Assembly: GCA_963682025.1 (NCBI GenBank)
Contig: OY821522.1
Location: 28,298,459 to 28,362,458 of the forward strand
Direction: 5' to 3'
DNA: 64,000 nucleotides
Source: Cordilura impudica
Taxonomy: Eukaryota; Arthropoda; Insecta; Diptera; Scathophagidae
Part shown: positions 52,266 to 64,000 of the stretch, piece by piece
How the letters are laid out: each line of letters begins with the position of its first letter
Numbering within the stretch: the first letter of the stretch is position 1
Program-made: the position numbers and the translations under genes
The notes under the pieces: model-generated
Told to the model about the DNA's origin: nothing
The model's input: the letters and a program-made list of their open reading frames with translations, nothing else
Databases searched by the model: none

Positions 52266-55200
52266 GTTAAATTAAAAATTAAAAATTAAAAATTAAAAAT
52301 TAAAATTTAAAAATTAAAAATTAAAAATTAAAAATTAAAAATTAAAAATTAAAAATTAAAAATTAAAAATTAAAAATTAAAAATTAAAAATTAAAAATTA
52401 AAAATTAAAAATTAAAAATTAAAAATTAAAAATTAAAAATTAAAAATTAGAAATTAAAAATAAAAATTAAAAATTAAAAATTAAAAATTAAAAATTAAAA
52501 ATTAAGAATTAAAAATTAAAAACTAAAAATTAATAATTAAACATTAAAAATTAAAAATTAAGAGTTAAAAATTAAAAATTAAAAATTAAAAATTAAAAAT
52601 TAAAAATTAAAAATTAAAAATTAAAAATTAAAAATTAAAAATTAAAAATTAAAAATTAAAAATTAAAAATTAAAAATTAAAAATTAAAAATTAAAAATTA
52701 AAAAGTAAAAATTAAAATTTTTTTAAAAATTAAAAATTAAAAATTAAAAATTAAAAAATAAAAATTAAAAATTACAAATTAAAAATTAAAAATTAAAAAT
52801 TAAAAATAGAAAATTAAAAATTAAAAATTAAAAATTAAAAATTAAAAATTAAAAATTAAAAATTAAAAATTAAAAATTAAAAATTAAAAATTAAAAATTA
52901 AAAATTAAAAATTAAAAATAAAAATTAAAAATTAAAAATTAAAAATTAAAAATTAAAAATTAAAAATTAAAAATAAAAATTAAAAATTAAAAATTCAAAA
53001 TTCAAAATTCAAAATTAAAAATTAAGAATTAAAAATTAAAAATTAAAAATTAAAAATTAAAAATTAAAAATTAAAAATTAAAAATTAAAAATTAAAAATT
53101 AAAAATTAAAAATTAAAAATTAAAAATTAAAAATTAAAAATTAAAAATTAAAAATTAAAAATTAAAAATTAAAAATTAAAAATTACAAAATAAAAATATA
53201 AATTAAAAATTAAAAATTAAAAATTAACAATTTAAAATTAAAAATTAAAAATTAAAAATTAAAAATTAAAAATTAAAAATTAAAAATTAAAAATTAAAAA
53301 TTAAAAATTAAAAATTAAAAATTAAAAATTAAAAATAAAAATTAAAAATTAAAAATTAAAAAATTAAAAATTAAAAATTAAAAATTAAAAATTAAAAATT
53401 AAAAATTAAAAATTAAAAATTAAAAATTAAAAATTAAAAATTAAAAATTAAAAATTAAAAATTAAAAATTAAAAATTAAAAATTAAAAATTAAAAATTAA
53501 AAATTAAAAATTAAAAATTAAAAATTAAAAATTAAAAATTAAAAATTAAAAATTAAAAATTAAAAATTAAAAATTAAAAATTAAAAATTAGAAATTAAAA
53601 ATAAAAATTAAAAATTAAAAATTAAAAATTAAAAATTAAAAATTAAGAATTAAAAATTAAAAACTAAAAATTAATAATTAAACATTAAAAATTAAAAATT
53701 AAGAGTTAAAAATTAAAAATTAAAAATTAAAAATTAAAAATTAAAAATTAAAAATTAAAAATTAAAAATTAAAAATTAAAAATTAAAAATTAAAAATTAA
53801 AAATTAAAAATTAAAAATTAAAAATTAAAAAGTAAAAATTAAAATTTTTTTAAAAATTAAAAATTAAAAATTAAAAATTAAAAATTAAAAAATAAAAATT
53901 AAAAATTACAAATTAAAAATTAAAAATTAAAAATTAAAAATAGAAAATTAAAAATTAAAAATTAAAAATTAAAAATTAAAAATTAAAAATTAAAAATTAA
54001 AAATTAAAAATTAAAAATTAAAAATTAAAAATTAAAAATTAAAAATTAAAAATTAAAAATTAAAAAATAAAAATTAAAAATTAAAAATTAAAAATTAAAA
54101 ATTAAAAATTAAAAATTAAAAATTAAAAATTAAAAATTAAAAATTAAAAATTAAAAATTAAAAATTAAAAATTAAAAATTAAAAATTAAAAATTAAAAAT
54201 TAAAAATTAAAAATTAAAAATTAAAAATTATAAATTATAAATTAAAAATTAAAAATTAAAAATTAAAAATTAAAAATTAAAAATTAAAAATTAAAAATTA
54301 AAAATTAAAAATTAAAAATTAAAAATTAAAAATTAAAAATTAAAAATTAAAAATTAAAAATTAAAAATTAAAAATTAAAAATTAAAAATTAAAAATTAAA
54401 AATTAAAAATTAAAAATTAAAAATTAAAAATTAAAAATTAAAAATTAAAAATTAAAAATTAAAAATTAAAAATTAAAAATTAAAAATTAAAAATTAAAAA
54501 TTAAAAATTAAGAATTGAAAATTAAAAATTAAAAATTAAAAATTAAAAATTAAAAATTAAAAATTAAAAATTAAAAATTAAAAATTAAAAATTAAAAATT
54601 AAAAATTAAAAATTAAAAATTAAAAATTAAAAATAAAAATTAAAAATTTAAAATTAAAAATTAAAAATTAAAAATTCAAAATTAAAAATTAAAAATTCAA
54701 AATTCAAAATTCAAAATTAAAAATTAAGAATTAAAAATTAAAAATTAAAAATTAAAAATTACAAATTAAAAATTAAAAATTAAAAATTAAAAATTAAAAA
54801 TTAAAAATTAAAAATTAAAAATTAAAAATTAAAAATTAAAAATTAAAAATTAAAAATTAAAAATTAAAAATTAAAAATTAAAAATTAAAAATTAAAAATT
54901 AAAAATTAAGAATTAAAAATTAAAAATTAAAAATTAAAAATTAAAAATTAAAAATTAAAAATTAAAAATTACAAATTACAAATTAAAAATTAAAAATTAA
55001 AAGTTAAAAATTAAAAATTAAAAATTAAAAATTAAAAATTATAAATTAAAAATTAAAAATTAAAAATTAACAATTTAAAATTAAAAATTAAAAATTAAAA
55101 ATTAAAAATTAAAAATTAAAAATTAAAAATTAAAAACTAAAAATTAAAAATTAAAAATTAAAAATTAAAAATTAAAAATTAAAAATTAAAAATTAAAAAT

Positions 55201-58200
55201 TAAAAATTAAAAATTAAAAATTAAAAATTAAAAATTAAAAATAAAAATTAAAAATTAAAAATTAAAAATTAAAAATTAAAAATTAAAAATTAAAAATTAA
55301 AAATTAAAAATTAAAAATTTAAATTTAAAAATTAAAAATGAAAAATTAAAAATTAAAAATTAAAAACTAAAAATTAATAATTAAACATAAAAAATTAAAA
55401 ATTAAGAGTTAAAAATTAAAAATTAAAATTTTTTTAAAAATTAAAAATTAAAAATTAAAAATTAAAAATTAAAAATTAAAAATTAAAAAATAAAAATTAA
55501 AAATTACAAATTAAAAATTAAAAATAGAAAATTAAAAATTAAAAATTAAAAATTAAAAATTAAAAATTAATAATTAAAAATTAAAAATTAAAAATTAAAA
55601 ATTAAAAATTAAAAATTAAAAATTAAAAATTAAAAATTAAAAATTAAAAATTAAAAATTAAAAATTAAAAATTAAAAATTAAAAATTAAAAATTAAAAAA
55701 TAAAAATTACAAATTAAAAATTAAAAATTAAAAATTAAAAATTAAAAATTAAAAATTAAAAATTAAAAATTAAAAATTGAAAATTAAAATTAAAAATTAA
55801 AAATTAAAAATTAAAAATTAAAAATTAAAAATTAAAAATTAAAAATTAAAAATTAAAAATTAAAAATTAAAAATTAAAAATTAAAAATTAAAAATTAAAA
55901 ATTAAAAATTAAAAATTAAAAATTAAAAATTAAAAATTAAAAATTAAAAATTAAAAATTAAAAATTAAAAATTAAAAATTAAAAATCAAAAATTAAAAAA
56001 TTAAAATAAAAATTAAAAATTAAAAAATTAAAAATTAAAAATTAAAAATTAAAAATTAAAAATTAAAAATTAAAAATTAAAAATTAAAAATTAAAAATTA
56101 AAAATTAAAAATTAAAAATTAAAAATTAAAAATTAAAAATTAAAAATTAAAAATTAAAAATTAAAAATTAAAAATTAAAAATTAAAAATTAAAAATTAAA
56201 AATTAAAAATTAAAAATTAAAAATTAAAAATTAAAAATTAAAAATTAAAAATTAAAAATTAAAAATTAAAAATTAAAAATTAAAAATTAAAAATTAAAAA
56301 TTAAAAATTAAAAATTAAAAATTAAAAATTAAAAATTAAAAATTAAAAATTAAAAATTAAAAATTAAAAATTAAAAATTAAAAATTAAAAATTAAAAATT
56401 AAAAATTAAAAATTAAAAATTAAAAATTAAAAATTAAAAATTAAAAATTAAAAATTAAAAATTAAAAATTAAAAATTAAAAATTAAAAATTAAAAATTAA
56501 AAATTAAAAATTAAAAATTAAAAATTAAAAATTAAAAATTAAAAATTAAAAATTAAAAATTAAAAATTAAAAATTAAAAATTAAAAATTAAAAATTAAAA
56601 ATTAAAAATTAAAAATTAAAAATTAAAATTAAAAATTAAAAATTAAAAATTAAAAATTAAAAATTAAAAATTAAAAATTAAAAATTAAAAATTAAAAATT
56701 AAAAATTAAAAATTAAAAATTAAAAATTAAAAATTAAAAATTAAAAATTAAAAATTAAAAATTAAAAATTAAAAATTAAAAATTAAAAATTAAAAATTAA
56801 AAATTAAAAATTAAAAATTAAAAATTAAAAATTAAAAATTAAAAATTAAAAATTAAAAATTAAAAATTAAAAATTAAAAATTAAAAATTAAAATTAAAAA
56901 TTAAAAATTAAAAATTAAAAATTAAAAATTAAAAATTAAAAATTAAAAATTAAAAATTAAAAATTAAAAATTAAAAATTAAAAATTAAAAATTAAAAATT
57001 AAAAATTAAAAATTAAAAATTAAAAATTAAAAATTAAAAATTAAAAATTAAAAATTAAAAATTAAAAATTAAAAATTAAAAATTAAAAATTAAAAATTAA
57101 AAATTAAAAATTAAAAATTAAAAATTAAAAATTAAAAATTAAAAATTAAAAATTAAAAATTAAAAATTAAAAATTAAAAATTAAAAATTAAAAATTAAAA
57201 ATTAAAAATTAAAAATTAAAAATTAAAAATTAAAAATTAAAAATTAAAAATTAAAAATTAAAAATTAAAAATTAAAAATTAAAAATTAAAAATTAAAAAT
57301 TAAAATTAAAAATGAAAATTAAAAATTAAAAATTAAAAATTAAAAATTAAAAATTAAAAATTAAAAATTAAAAATTAAAAATTAAAAATTAAAAATTAAA
57401 AATTAAAAATTAAAAATTAAAAATTAAAAATTAAAAATTAAAAATTAAAAATTAAAAATTAAAAATTAAAAATTAAAAATTAAAAATTAAAAATTAAAAA
57501 TTAAAAATTAAAAATTAAAAATTAAAAATTAAAAATTAAAAATTAAAAATTAAAAATTAAAAATTAAAAATTAAAAATTAAAAATTAAAAATTAAAAATT
57601 AAAAATTAAAAATTAAAAATTAAAAATTAAAAATTAAAAATTAAAAATTAAAAATTAAAAATTAAAAATTAAAAATTAAAAATTAAAAATTAAAAATTAA
57701 AAATTAAAAATTAAAAATTAAAAATTAAAAATTAAAAATTAAAAATTAAAAATTAAAAAATTAAAAATTAAAAATTAAAAATTAAAAATTAAAAATTAAA
57801 AATTAAAAATTAAAATTAAAAATTAAAAATTAAAAATTAAAAATTAAAAATTAAAAATTAAAAATTAAAAATTAAAAATTAAAAATTAAAAATTAAAAAT
57901 TAAAAATTAAAAATTAAAAATTAAAAATTAAAAATTAAAAATTAAAAATTAAAAATTAAAAATTAAAAATTAAAAATTAAAAATTAAAAATTAAAAATTA
58001 AAAATTAAAAATTAAAAATTAAAAATTAAAAATTAAAAATTAAAAATTAAAAATTAAAAATTAAAAATTAAAAATTAAAAATTAAAAATTAAAAATTAAA
58101 AATTAAAAATTAAAAATTAAAAATTAAAAATTAAAAATTAAAAATTAAAAATTAAAAATTAAAAATTAAAAATTAAAAATTAAAAATTAAAAATTAAAAA

Positions 58201-61200
58201 TTAAAAATTAAAAATTAAAAATTAAAAATTAAAAATTAAAAATTAAAAATTAAAAATAAAAATTAAAAATTAAAAAATAAAAATTAAAAATTAAAAATTA
58301 AAAATTAAAAATTAAAAATTAAAAATTAAAAATTAAAAAATAAAAATTAAAAATTAAAAATTAAAAATTAAAAATTAAAAATTAAAAATTAAAATTTAAA
58401 AATTAAAAATCAAAAATTAAAAATTAAAAATTAAAAATTAAAAATTAAAAATTAAAAATTAAAAATTAAAAATTAAAAATTAAAAATTAAAAATTAAAAA
58501 TTAAAAATTAAAAATTAAAAATTAAAAATTAAAAATTAAAAATTAAAAATTAAAAATTAAAAATTAAAAATTAAAAATTAAAAATTAAAAATTAAAAATT
58601 AAAAATTAAAAATTAAAAATTAAAAATTAAAAATTAAAAATTAAAAATTAAAAATTAAAAATTAAAAATAACAAATTAAAAATTAAAAATAGAAAATTAA
58701 AAATTAAAAATTAAAAATTAAAAATTAATAATTAAAAATTAAAAATTAAAAATTAAAAATTAAAAATTAAAAATTAAAAATTAAAAATTAAAAATTAAAA
58801 ATTAAAAATTAAAAATTAAAAATTAAAAATTAAAAATTAAAAATTAAAAAATAAAAATTAAAAATTAAAAATTAAAAATTAAAAATTAAAAATTAAAAAT
58901 TAAAAATTAAAAATTAAAAATTAAAAATTAAAAATTAAAAATTAAAAATTAAAAATTAAAAATTAAAAATTACAAATTAAAAATTAAAAATTAAAAATTA
59001 AAAATTAAAAATTAAAAATTAAAAATTAAAAATTAAAAATTAAAAATTAAAAATTAAAAATTAAAAATTAAAAATTAAAAATTAAAAATTAAAAATTAAA
59101 AATTAAAAATTAAAAATTAAAAATTAAAAATTAAAAATTAAAAATTAAAAATTAAAAATTAAAAATTAAAAATTAAAAATTAAAAATTAAAAATTAAAAA
59201 TTAAAAATTAAAAATTAAAAATTAAAAATTAAAAATTAAAAATTAAAAATTAAAAATTAAAAATTAAAAATTAAAAATTAAAAATTGAAAATTAAAAATT
59301 AAAAATTAAAAATTAAAAATTAAAAATTAAAAATTAAAAATTAAAAATTAAAAATTAAAAATTAAAAATTAAAAATTAAAAATTAAAAATTAAAAATTAA
59401 AAATTAAAAATTAAAAATAAAAATAAAAATAAAAATAAAAATTAAAAATTAAAAATTAAAAATTAAAAATTAAAAATTAAAAATTCAAAATTAAAAATTA
59501 AAAATTAGAAACTAAAAATTAAAAATTAAAAATTAAAAATTATAAATTAAGAATTAAAAATTAAAAATTAAAGATTAAAAATTAAAAATTAAAAATTAAA
59601 AATTAAAAATTAAAAATTAAAAATTAAAAATTAAAAATTAAAAATTAAAAATTAAAAATTAAAAATTAAAAATTAAAAATTAAAAATTAAAAATTAAAAA
59701 TTAAAAATTAAAAATTAAAAATTAAAAATTAAAAATTAAAAATTAAAAATTAAAATTTAAAATTAAAAATTAAAAATTAAAAATTAAAAATTAAAAATTA
59801 AAAATTAAAAATTAAAAATTAAAAATTAAAAATTAAAAATTAAAAATTAAAAATTAAAAATTAAAAATTAAAAAATTAAAAATTAAAAATTAAAAATTAA
59901 AAATTAAAAATTAAAAATTAAAAATTAAAAATTAAAAATTAAAAATTAAAAATTAAAAATTAAAAATTAAAAACTAAAAATTAAAAATTAAAAATTAAAA
60001 ATTAAAAATTAAAAATTAAAAATTAAAAATTAAAAATTAAAAATTAAAAATTAAAAATTAAAAATTAAAAATTAAAAATTAAAAATTAAAAATTAAAAAT
60101 TAAAAATTAAAAATTAAAAATTAAAAATTAAAAATTAAAAATTAAAAATTAAAAATTAAAAATTAAAAATTAAAAATTAAAAATTAAAAATTAAAAATTA
60201 AAAATTAAAAATTAAAAATTAAAAATTAAAAATTAAAAATTAAAAATTAAAAATTAAAAATTAAAAATTAAAAATTAAAAATTAAAAATTAAAAATTAAA
60301 AATTAAAAATTAAAAATTAAAAATTAAAAATTAGAAATTAAAAATTAAAAATTAAAAATTAAAAATTAAAAATTAAAAATTAAAAATTAAACATTAAAAA
60401 ATAAAAATTAAAAATTTAAAATTAAAAATTAAAAATTAAAAATTAAAAATTAAAAATTAAAAATTAAAAATTAAAAATTAAAAATTAAAAATTAAAAATT
60501 AAAAATTAAAAATTAAAAATTAAAAATTAAAAATTAAAAATTAAAAATTAAAAATTAAAAATTAAAAATTAAAAATTAAAAATTAAAAATTAAAAATTAA
60601 AAATTAAAAATTAAAAATTAAAAATTAAAAATTAAAAATTAAAAATTAAAAATTAAAAATTAAAAATTAAAAATTAAAAATTAAAAATTAAAAATTAAAA
60701 ATTAAAAATTAAAAATTAAAAATTAAAAATTAAAAATTAAAAATTAAAAATTAAAAATTAAAAATTAAAAATTAAAAATTAAAAAATAAAAATTAAAAAT
60801 TGAAAACTAAAAATTAAAAATTAAAAATAAAAATAAAAATTAAAAATTAAAAATTAAAAATTAAAAACTAAAAATTAAAAATTAAAAATTAAAAATTAAA
60901 AATTAAAAATTAAAAATTAACAATTAAAAATTAAAAATTAAAAATTAAAAATTATAAAATAAAAGTTAAAAATTAAAAATTAAAAAATAAAAATTAAAAA
61001 TTAAAAATTAAAAATTAAAAATTAAAAATTAAAAATTAAAAATTAAAAATTAAAAATTAAAAATTAAAAATTAAAAATTAAAAATTAAAAATTAAAAATT
61101 AAAAATTAAAAATTAAAAATTAAAAATTAAAAATTAAAAATAAAAATTAAAAATTAAAAATTAAAAATTAAAAATTAAAAATTAAAAACTAAAAATTAAA

Positions 61201-64000
61201 AATTAAAAATTAAAAATTAAAAATTAAAAAAATAAAAATTAAAAATTAAAAATTAAAAATTAAAAATTAAAAATTAAAATTAAAAAATTAAAAATCTAAA
61301 NNNNNNNNNNNNNNNNNNNNNNNNNNNNNNNNNNNNNNNNNNNNNNNNNNNNNNNNNNNNNNNNNNNNNNNNNNNNNNNNNNNNNNNNNNNNNNNNNNNN
61401 NNNNNNNNNNNNNNNNNNNNNNNNNNNNNNNNNNNNNNNNNNNNNNNNNNNNNNNNNNNNNNNNNNNNNNNNNNNNNNNNNNNNNNNNNNNNNNNNNNNN
61501 AAACCTAAAAATTAAATATTAAAAATTAAAAATTAAAAATAAAAAATTAAAAATTAAAAATTAAAATTTTAAATTTAAAATTTAAAATTTAAAATTTAAA
61601 ATTAAAAAATTAAAAATTAAATATTAAAAATTAAAAATTAAAAATTAAAAATTAAAAATTAAAATTTAAAATTTAAAAATTAAATATTAAAAATTAAAAA
61701 TTAAAAATTAAAAATTAAAAATTAAAAATTAAAAATTAAAAATTAAAAATTAAAAATTAAAAATTAAAAATTAAAAATTAAAAATTAAAAATTAAAAATT
61801 AAAAATTAAAAATTAAAAATTAAAAATTAAAAATTAAAAATTAAAAATTAAAAATTAAAAATTAAAAATTAAAAATTAAAAATTAAAAATTAAAAATTAA
61901 AAATTAAAAATTAAAAATTTAAATATTAAATATTAAAAATTAAAATCAAAAATTAAGAACTAAAAATTAAAAATTATAAAGTAAAAATTAAAAATTAAAA
62001 ATTAAAAATTAAAAATTAAAAATTAAAAATTAACAATTAAAATTTAAAAATTAAAAATAAAAATTTAAAATTTTAAATTTAAAATTCAAAATTTAAAATT
62101 TAAAATAAAAATTTTAAATTTAAAATTTTAAATTTAAAATTTAAAAATGAAATTTAAAAATTATAAATTAAAAATAAAAAATTAAAAATTAAAAATTAAA
62201 AATTAAAAATTAAAAATTAAAAATTAAAAATTAAAAATTAATAATTAAAAATTAAAAATTAAAAATTAAAAATTAAAAAATAAAAATTAAAAATTAAAAA
62301 TTAAAAATTAAAAATTAAAAATTAAAAATTAAAAATTAAAAATAACAATTTAAAAATTAAAAATTTAAAATTGAAATTAAAAATTAAAAATTAAAAATTA
62401 AAAATTTAAAATTAAAAATTAAAAATTAAAAATTAAAAATTAAAAATTAAAAATTAAAAATTAAAAATTAAAAATTAAAAATTAAAAATTAAAAATTAAA
62501 AATTAAAAATTAAAAATTAAAAATTAAAAATTAAAAATTAAAAATTAAAAATTAAAAATTAAAAATTAAAAATTAAAAATTAAAAATTAAAAATTAAAAA
62601 TTAAAAATTAAAAATTAAAAATTAAAAATTAAAAATTAAAAATTAAAAATTAAAAATTAAAAATTAAAAATTAAAAATTAAAAATTAAAAATTAAAAATT
62701 AAAAATTAAAAATTAAAAATTAAAAATTAAAAATTAAAAATTAAAAATTAAAAATTAAAAATTAAAAATTAAAAATTAAAAATTAAAAATTAAAAATTAA
62801 AAATTCAAAATTCAAAATTAAAAATTAAAAATTAAAAATTAAAAATTATAAATTATAAATTATAAATTATAAATTAAAAATTTAAAATTAAAAATTATAA
62901 ATTAAAAATTAAGAATTAAAAATTAAAAACTAAAAATTAAAAATAAAAATTTAAAATTTTAAATTTAAAATTTAAAATAAAAATTTAAAATTTTAAATTT
63001 AAAATTTAAAATTTAAAAATGAAATTTAAAAATTATAAATTAAAAATAAAAAATTAAAAATTAAAAATTAAAAATTAAAAATTAAAAATTAATAATTAAA
63101 AATTAAAAATTAAAAATTAAAAATTAAAAATTAAAAATTAAAAATTAAAAATTAAAAATTAAAAATTAAAAATTAAAAATTAAAAATTAAAAATTACAAT
63201 TTAAAAATTAAAAATTAAAAATTAAAAATTGAAATTAAAAATTAAAAATTAAAAATTAAAAATTTAAAATTAAAATTTAAAAATTTAAAATTAAAAATTA
63301 AAAATTAAAAATTAAAAATTAAAAATTAAAAATTAAAAATTAAAAATTAAAAATTAAAAATTAAAAATTAAAAATTAAAAATTAAAAATTAAAAATTAAA
63401 AATTAAAAATTAAAAATTAAAAATTAAAAATTAAAAATTAAAAATTAAATTTTAAAAATTAAAAATTAAGAATTAAAAATTAATAATTAAAAATTAAAAA
63501 TTAAAAATAAAAAATTAAAAATTAAAAATTAAAAATTAAAAATTAATAATTAAAAATTAAAAATTAAAAATTAAAAATTAAAAATTAAAAATTAAAAATT
63601 ACAATTTAAAAATTAAAAATTAAAAATTAAAAATTGAAATTAAAAATTAAAAATTAAAAATTAAAAATTTTAAATTTAAAATTTAAAATTAAAAATTAAA
63701 ATTTAAAAATTAAAAATTAAAAATTAAAAATTAAAAATTAAAAATTAAAAATTAAAAATTAAAAATTAAAAATTAAAAATTAAAAATTAAAAATTAAAAA
63801 TTAAAAATTAAAAATTAAAAATTAAATTTTAAAAATTAAAAATTAAGAATTAAAAATTAATAATTAAAAATTAAAAATTAAAAATAAAAAATTAAAAATT
63901 AAAAATTAAAAATTAAAAATTAAAAATTAAAAATTAAAAATTTAAAATTAAAAATTAAAATTAAACATTAAAAATTAAAAATTAAAAATTAAAAATTAAA
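52266..64000. repeat. AAAAATT heptamer satellite array, about 11.7 kb, open to the right
   Basis: It consists almost entirely of the 7-bp unit AAAAATT, with scattered variants (ATTAG, ATTCA, ACTAA, AATAAAAATT, TTTTTTTAAAAATT). Blocks of variants recur: the series TTAGAAATT, ATTAAGAATT, AACTAAAAATTAATAATTAAACA at 52446-52560 returns at 53587-53700, about 1.13-1.14 kb later, and partly at about 55366-55440. Another block (AAATTTAAAATTTTAAATTT with AATGAAATTTAAAAATTATAAA) appears at about 62060-62180 and 62945-63060. These show segmental (higher-order) amplification. G and C are almost absent and the strand asymmetry is strong (A-rich on +). It reaches the window end. Confidence 0.97.
61301..61500. 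other. Assembly gap (200 N)
   Basis: Exactly 200 undetermined bases inside the satellite array; probably a nominal-length gap. The array composition differs on the two sides (more AAATTTAAA variants to the right), so the true distance may be large. Confidence 0.99.

Noticed and set aside
52266..64000. CRISPR-like or coding repeat array
   Set aside because: The unit is only 7 bp with no unique spacers, contains TAA in most frames, and the sequence is eukaryotic. It is a simple satellite.

Overview
The window looks like a repeat-saturated, AT-rich piece of a higher-fly (brachyceran, probably calyptrate) nuclear genome. The grounds are insect-type transposons, spliced host exons with arthropod-style signals, and at least ten copies of a dipteran mini-me/DINE-like short repeat. 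No bacterial, plasmid or phage gene organisation is present. Only two host-gene pieces can be supported: an exon at 3979-4134 that reads like the C-terminal tail of an L-type voltage-gated calcium channel, and a first coding exon of a Yellow/MRJP-family gene at 50591-50856. Nearly everything else is transposon, much of it nested.

Layout: 1-2020, an inverted duplication (two 566-bp arms) built from mini-me copies around a decayed ORF. 2021-5234, mostly unassigned sequence with a LINE 3' end, the channel exon and a (TA)n tract. 5235-10720, two decayed Helitron helicases around two truncated Ty3/gypsy pol pieces in opposite orientations. 11565-26893, a mini-me copy hit by a gypsy/errantivirus-type element (12494-26432, near-identical LTRs, intact env frame), whose gag was in turn hit by a full-length R1-clade LINE (13944-20049, both ORFs open, 14-bp target duplication). 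26894-33860, LINE fragments (PHD-like ORF1, split reverse transcriptase), a mariner fragment and unassigned insert sequence with a 261-bp tandem duplication. 33861-37216, a Transib (RAG1-like) transposase gene interrupted by a piggyBac element. 38056-41707, a Helitron helicase C-terminus, a DD41D mariner and an internally deleted errantivirus. 41872-49818, a PIF/Harbinger element with matching terminal repeats and TAA target duplication, inflated by five mini-me copies and a second mariner.

50500-64000 is the Yellow-family exon followed by an apparent intron holding an internally deleted mariner, a diverged mini-me remnant and an array of the heptamer AAAAATT of about 11.7 kb (52266 to the window end, with a 200-N gap), which shows higher-order repetition.

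The elements do not work together as a pathway. What they give is a readable stratigraphy: mini-me copies are usually the oldest targets, followed by gypsy, piggyBac, Harbinger and LINE insertions. I found no CRISPR array, operon or convincing RNA gene, and no clearly new system. The most informative loci are the Transib/piggyBac nest, the inflated Harbinger, the two giant inverted repeats, and the possibly active LINE and errantivirus.
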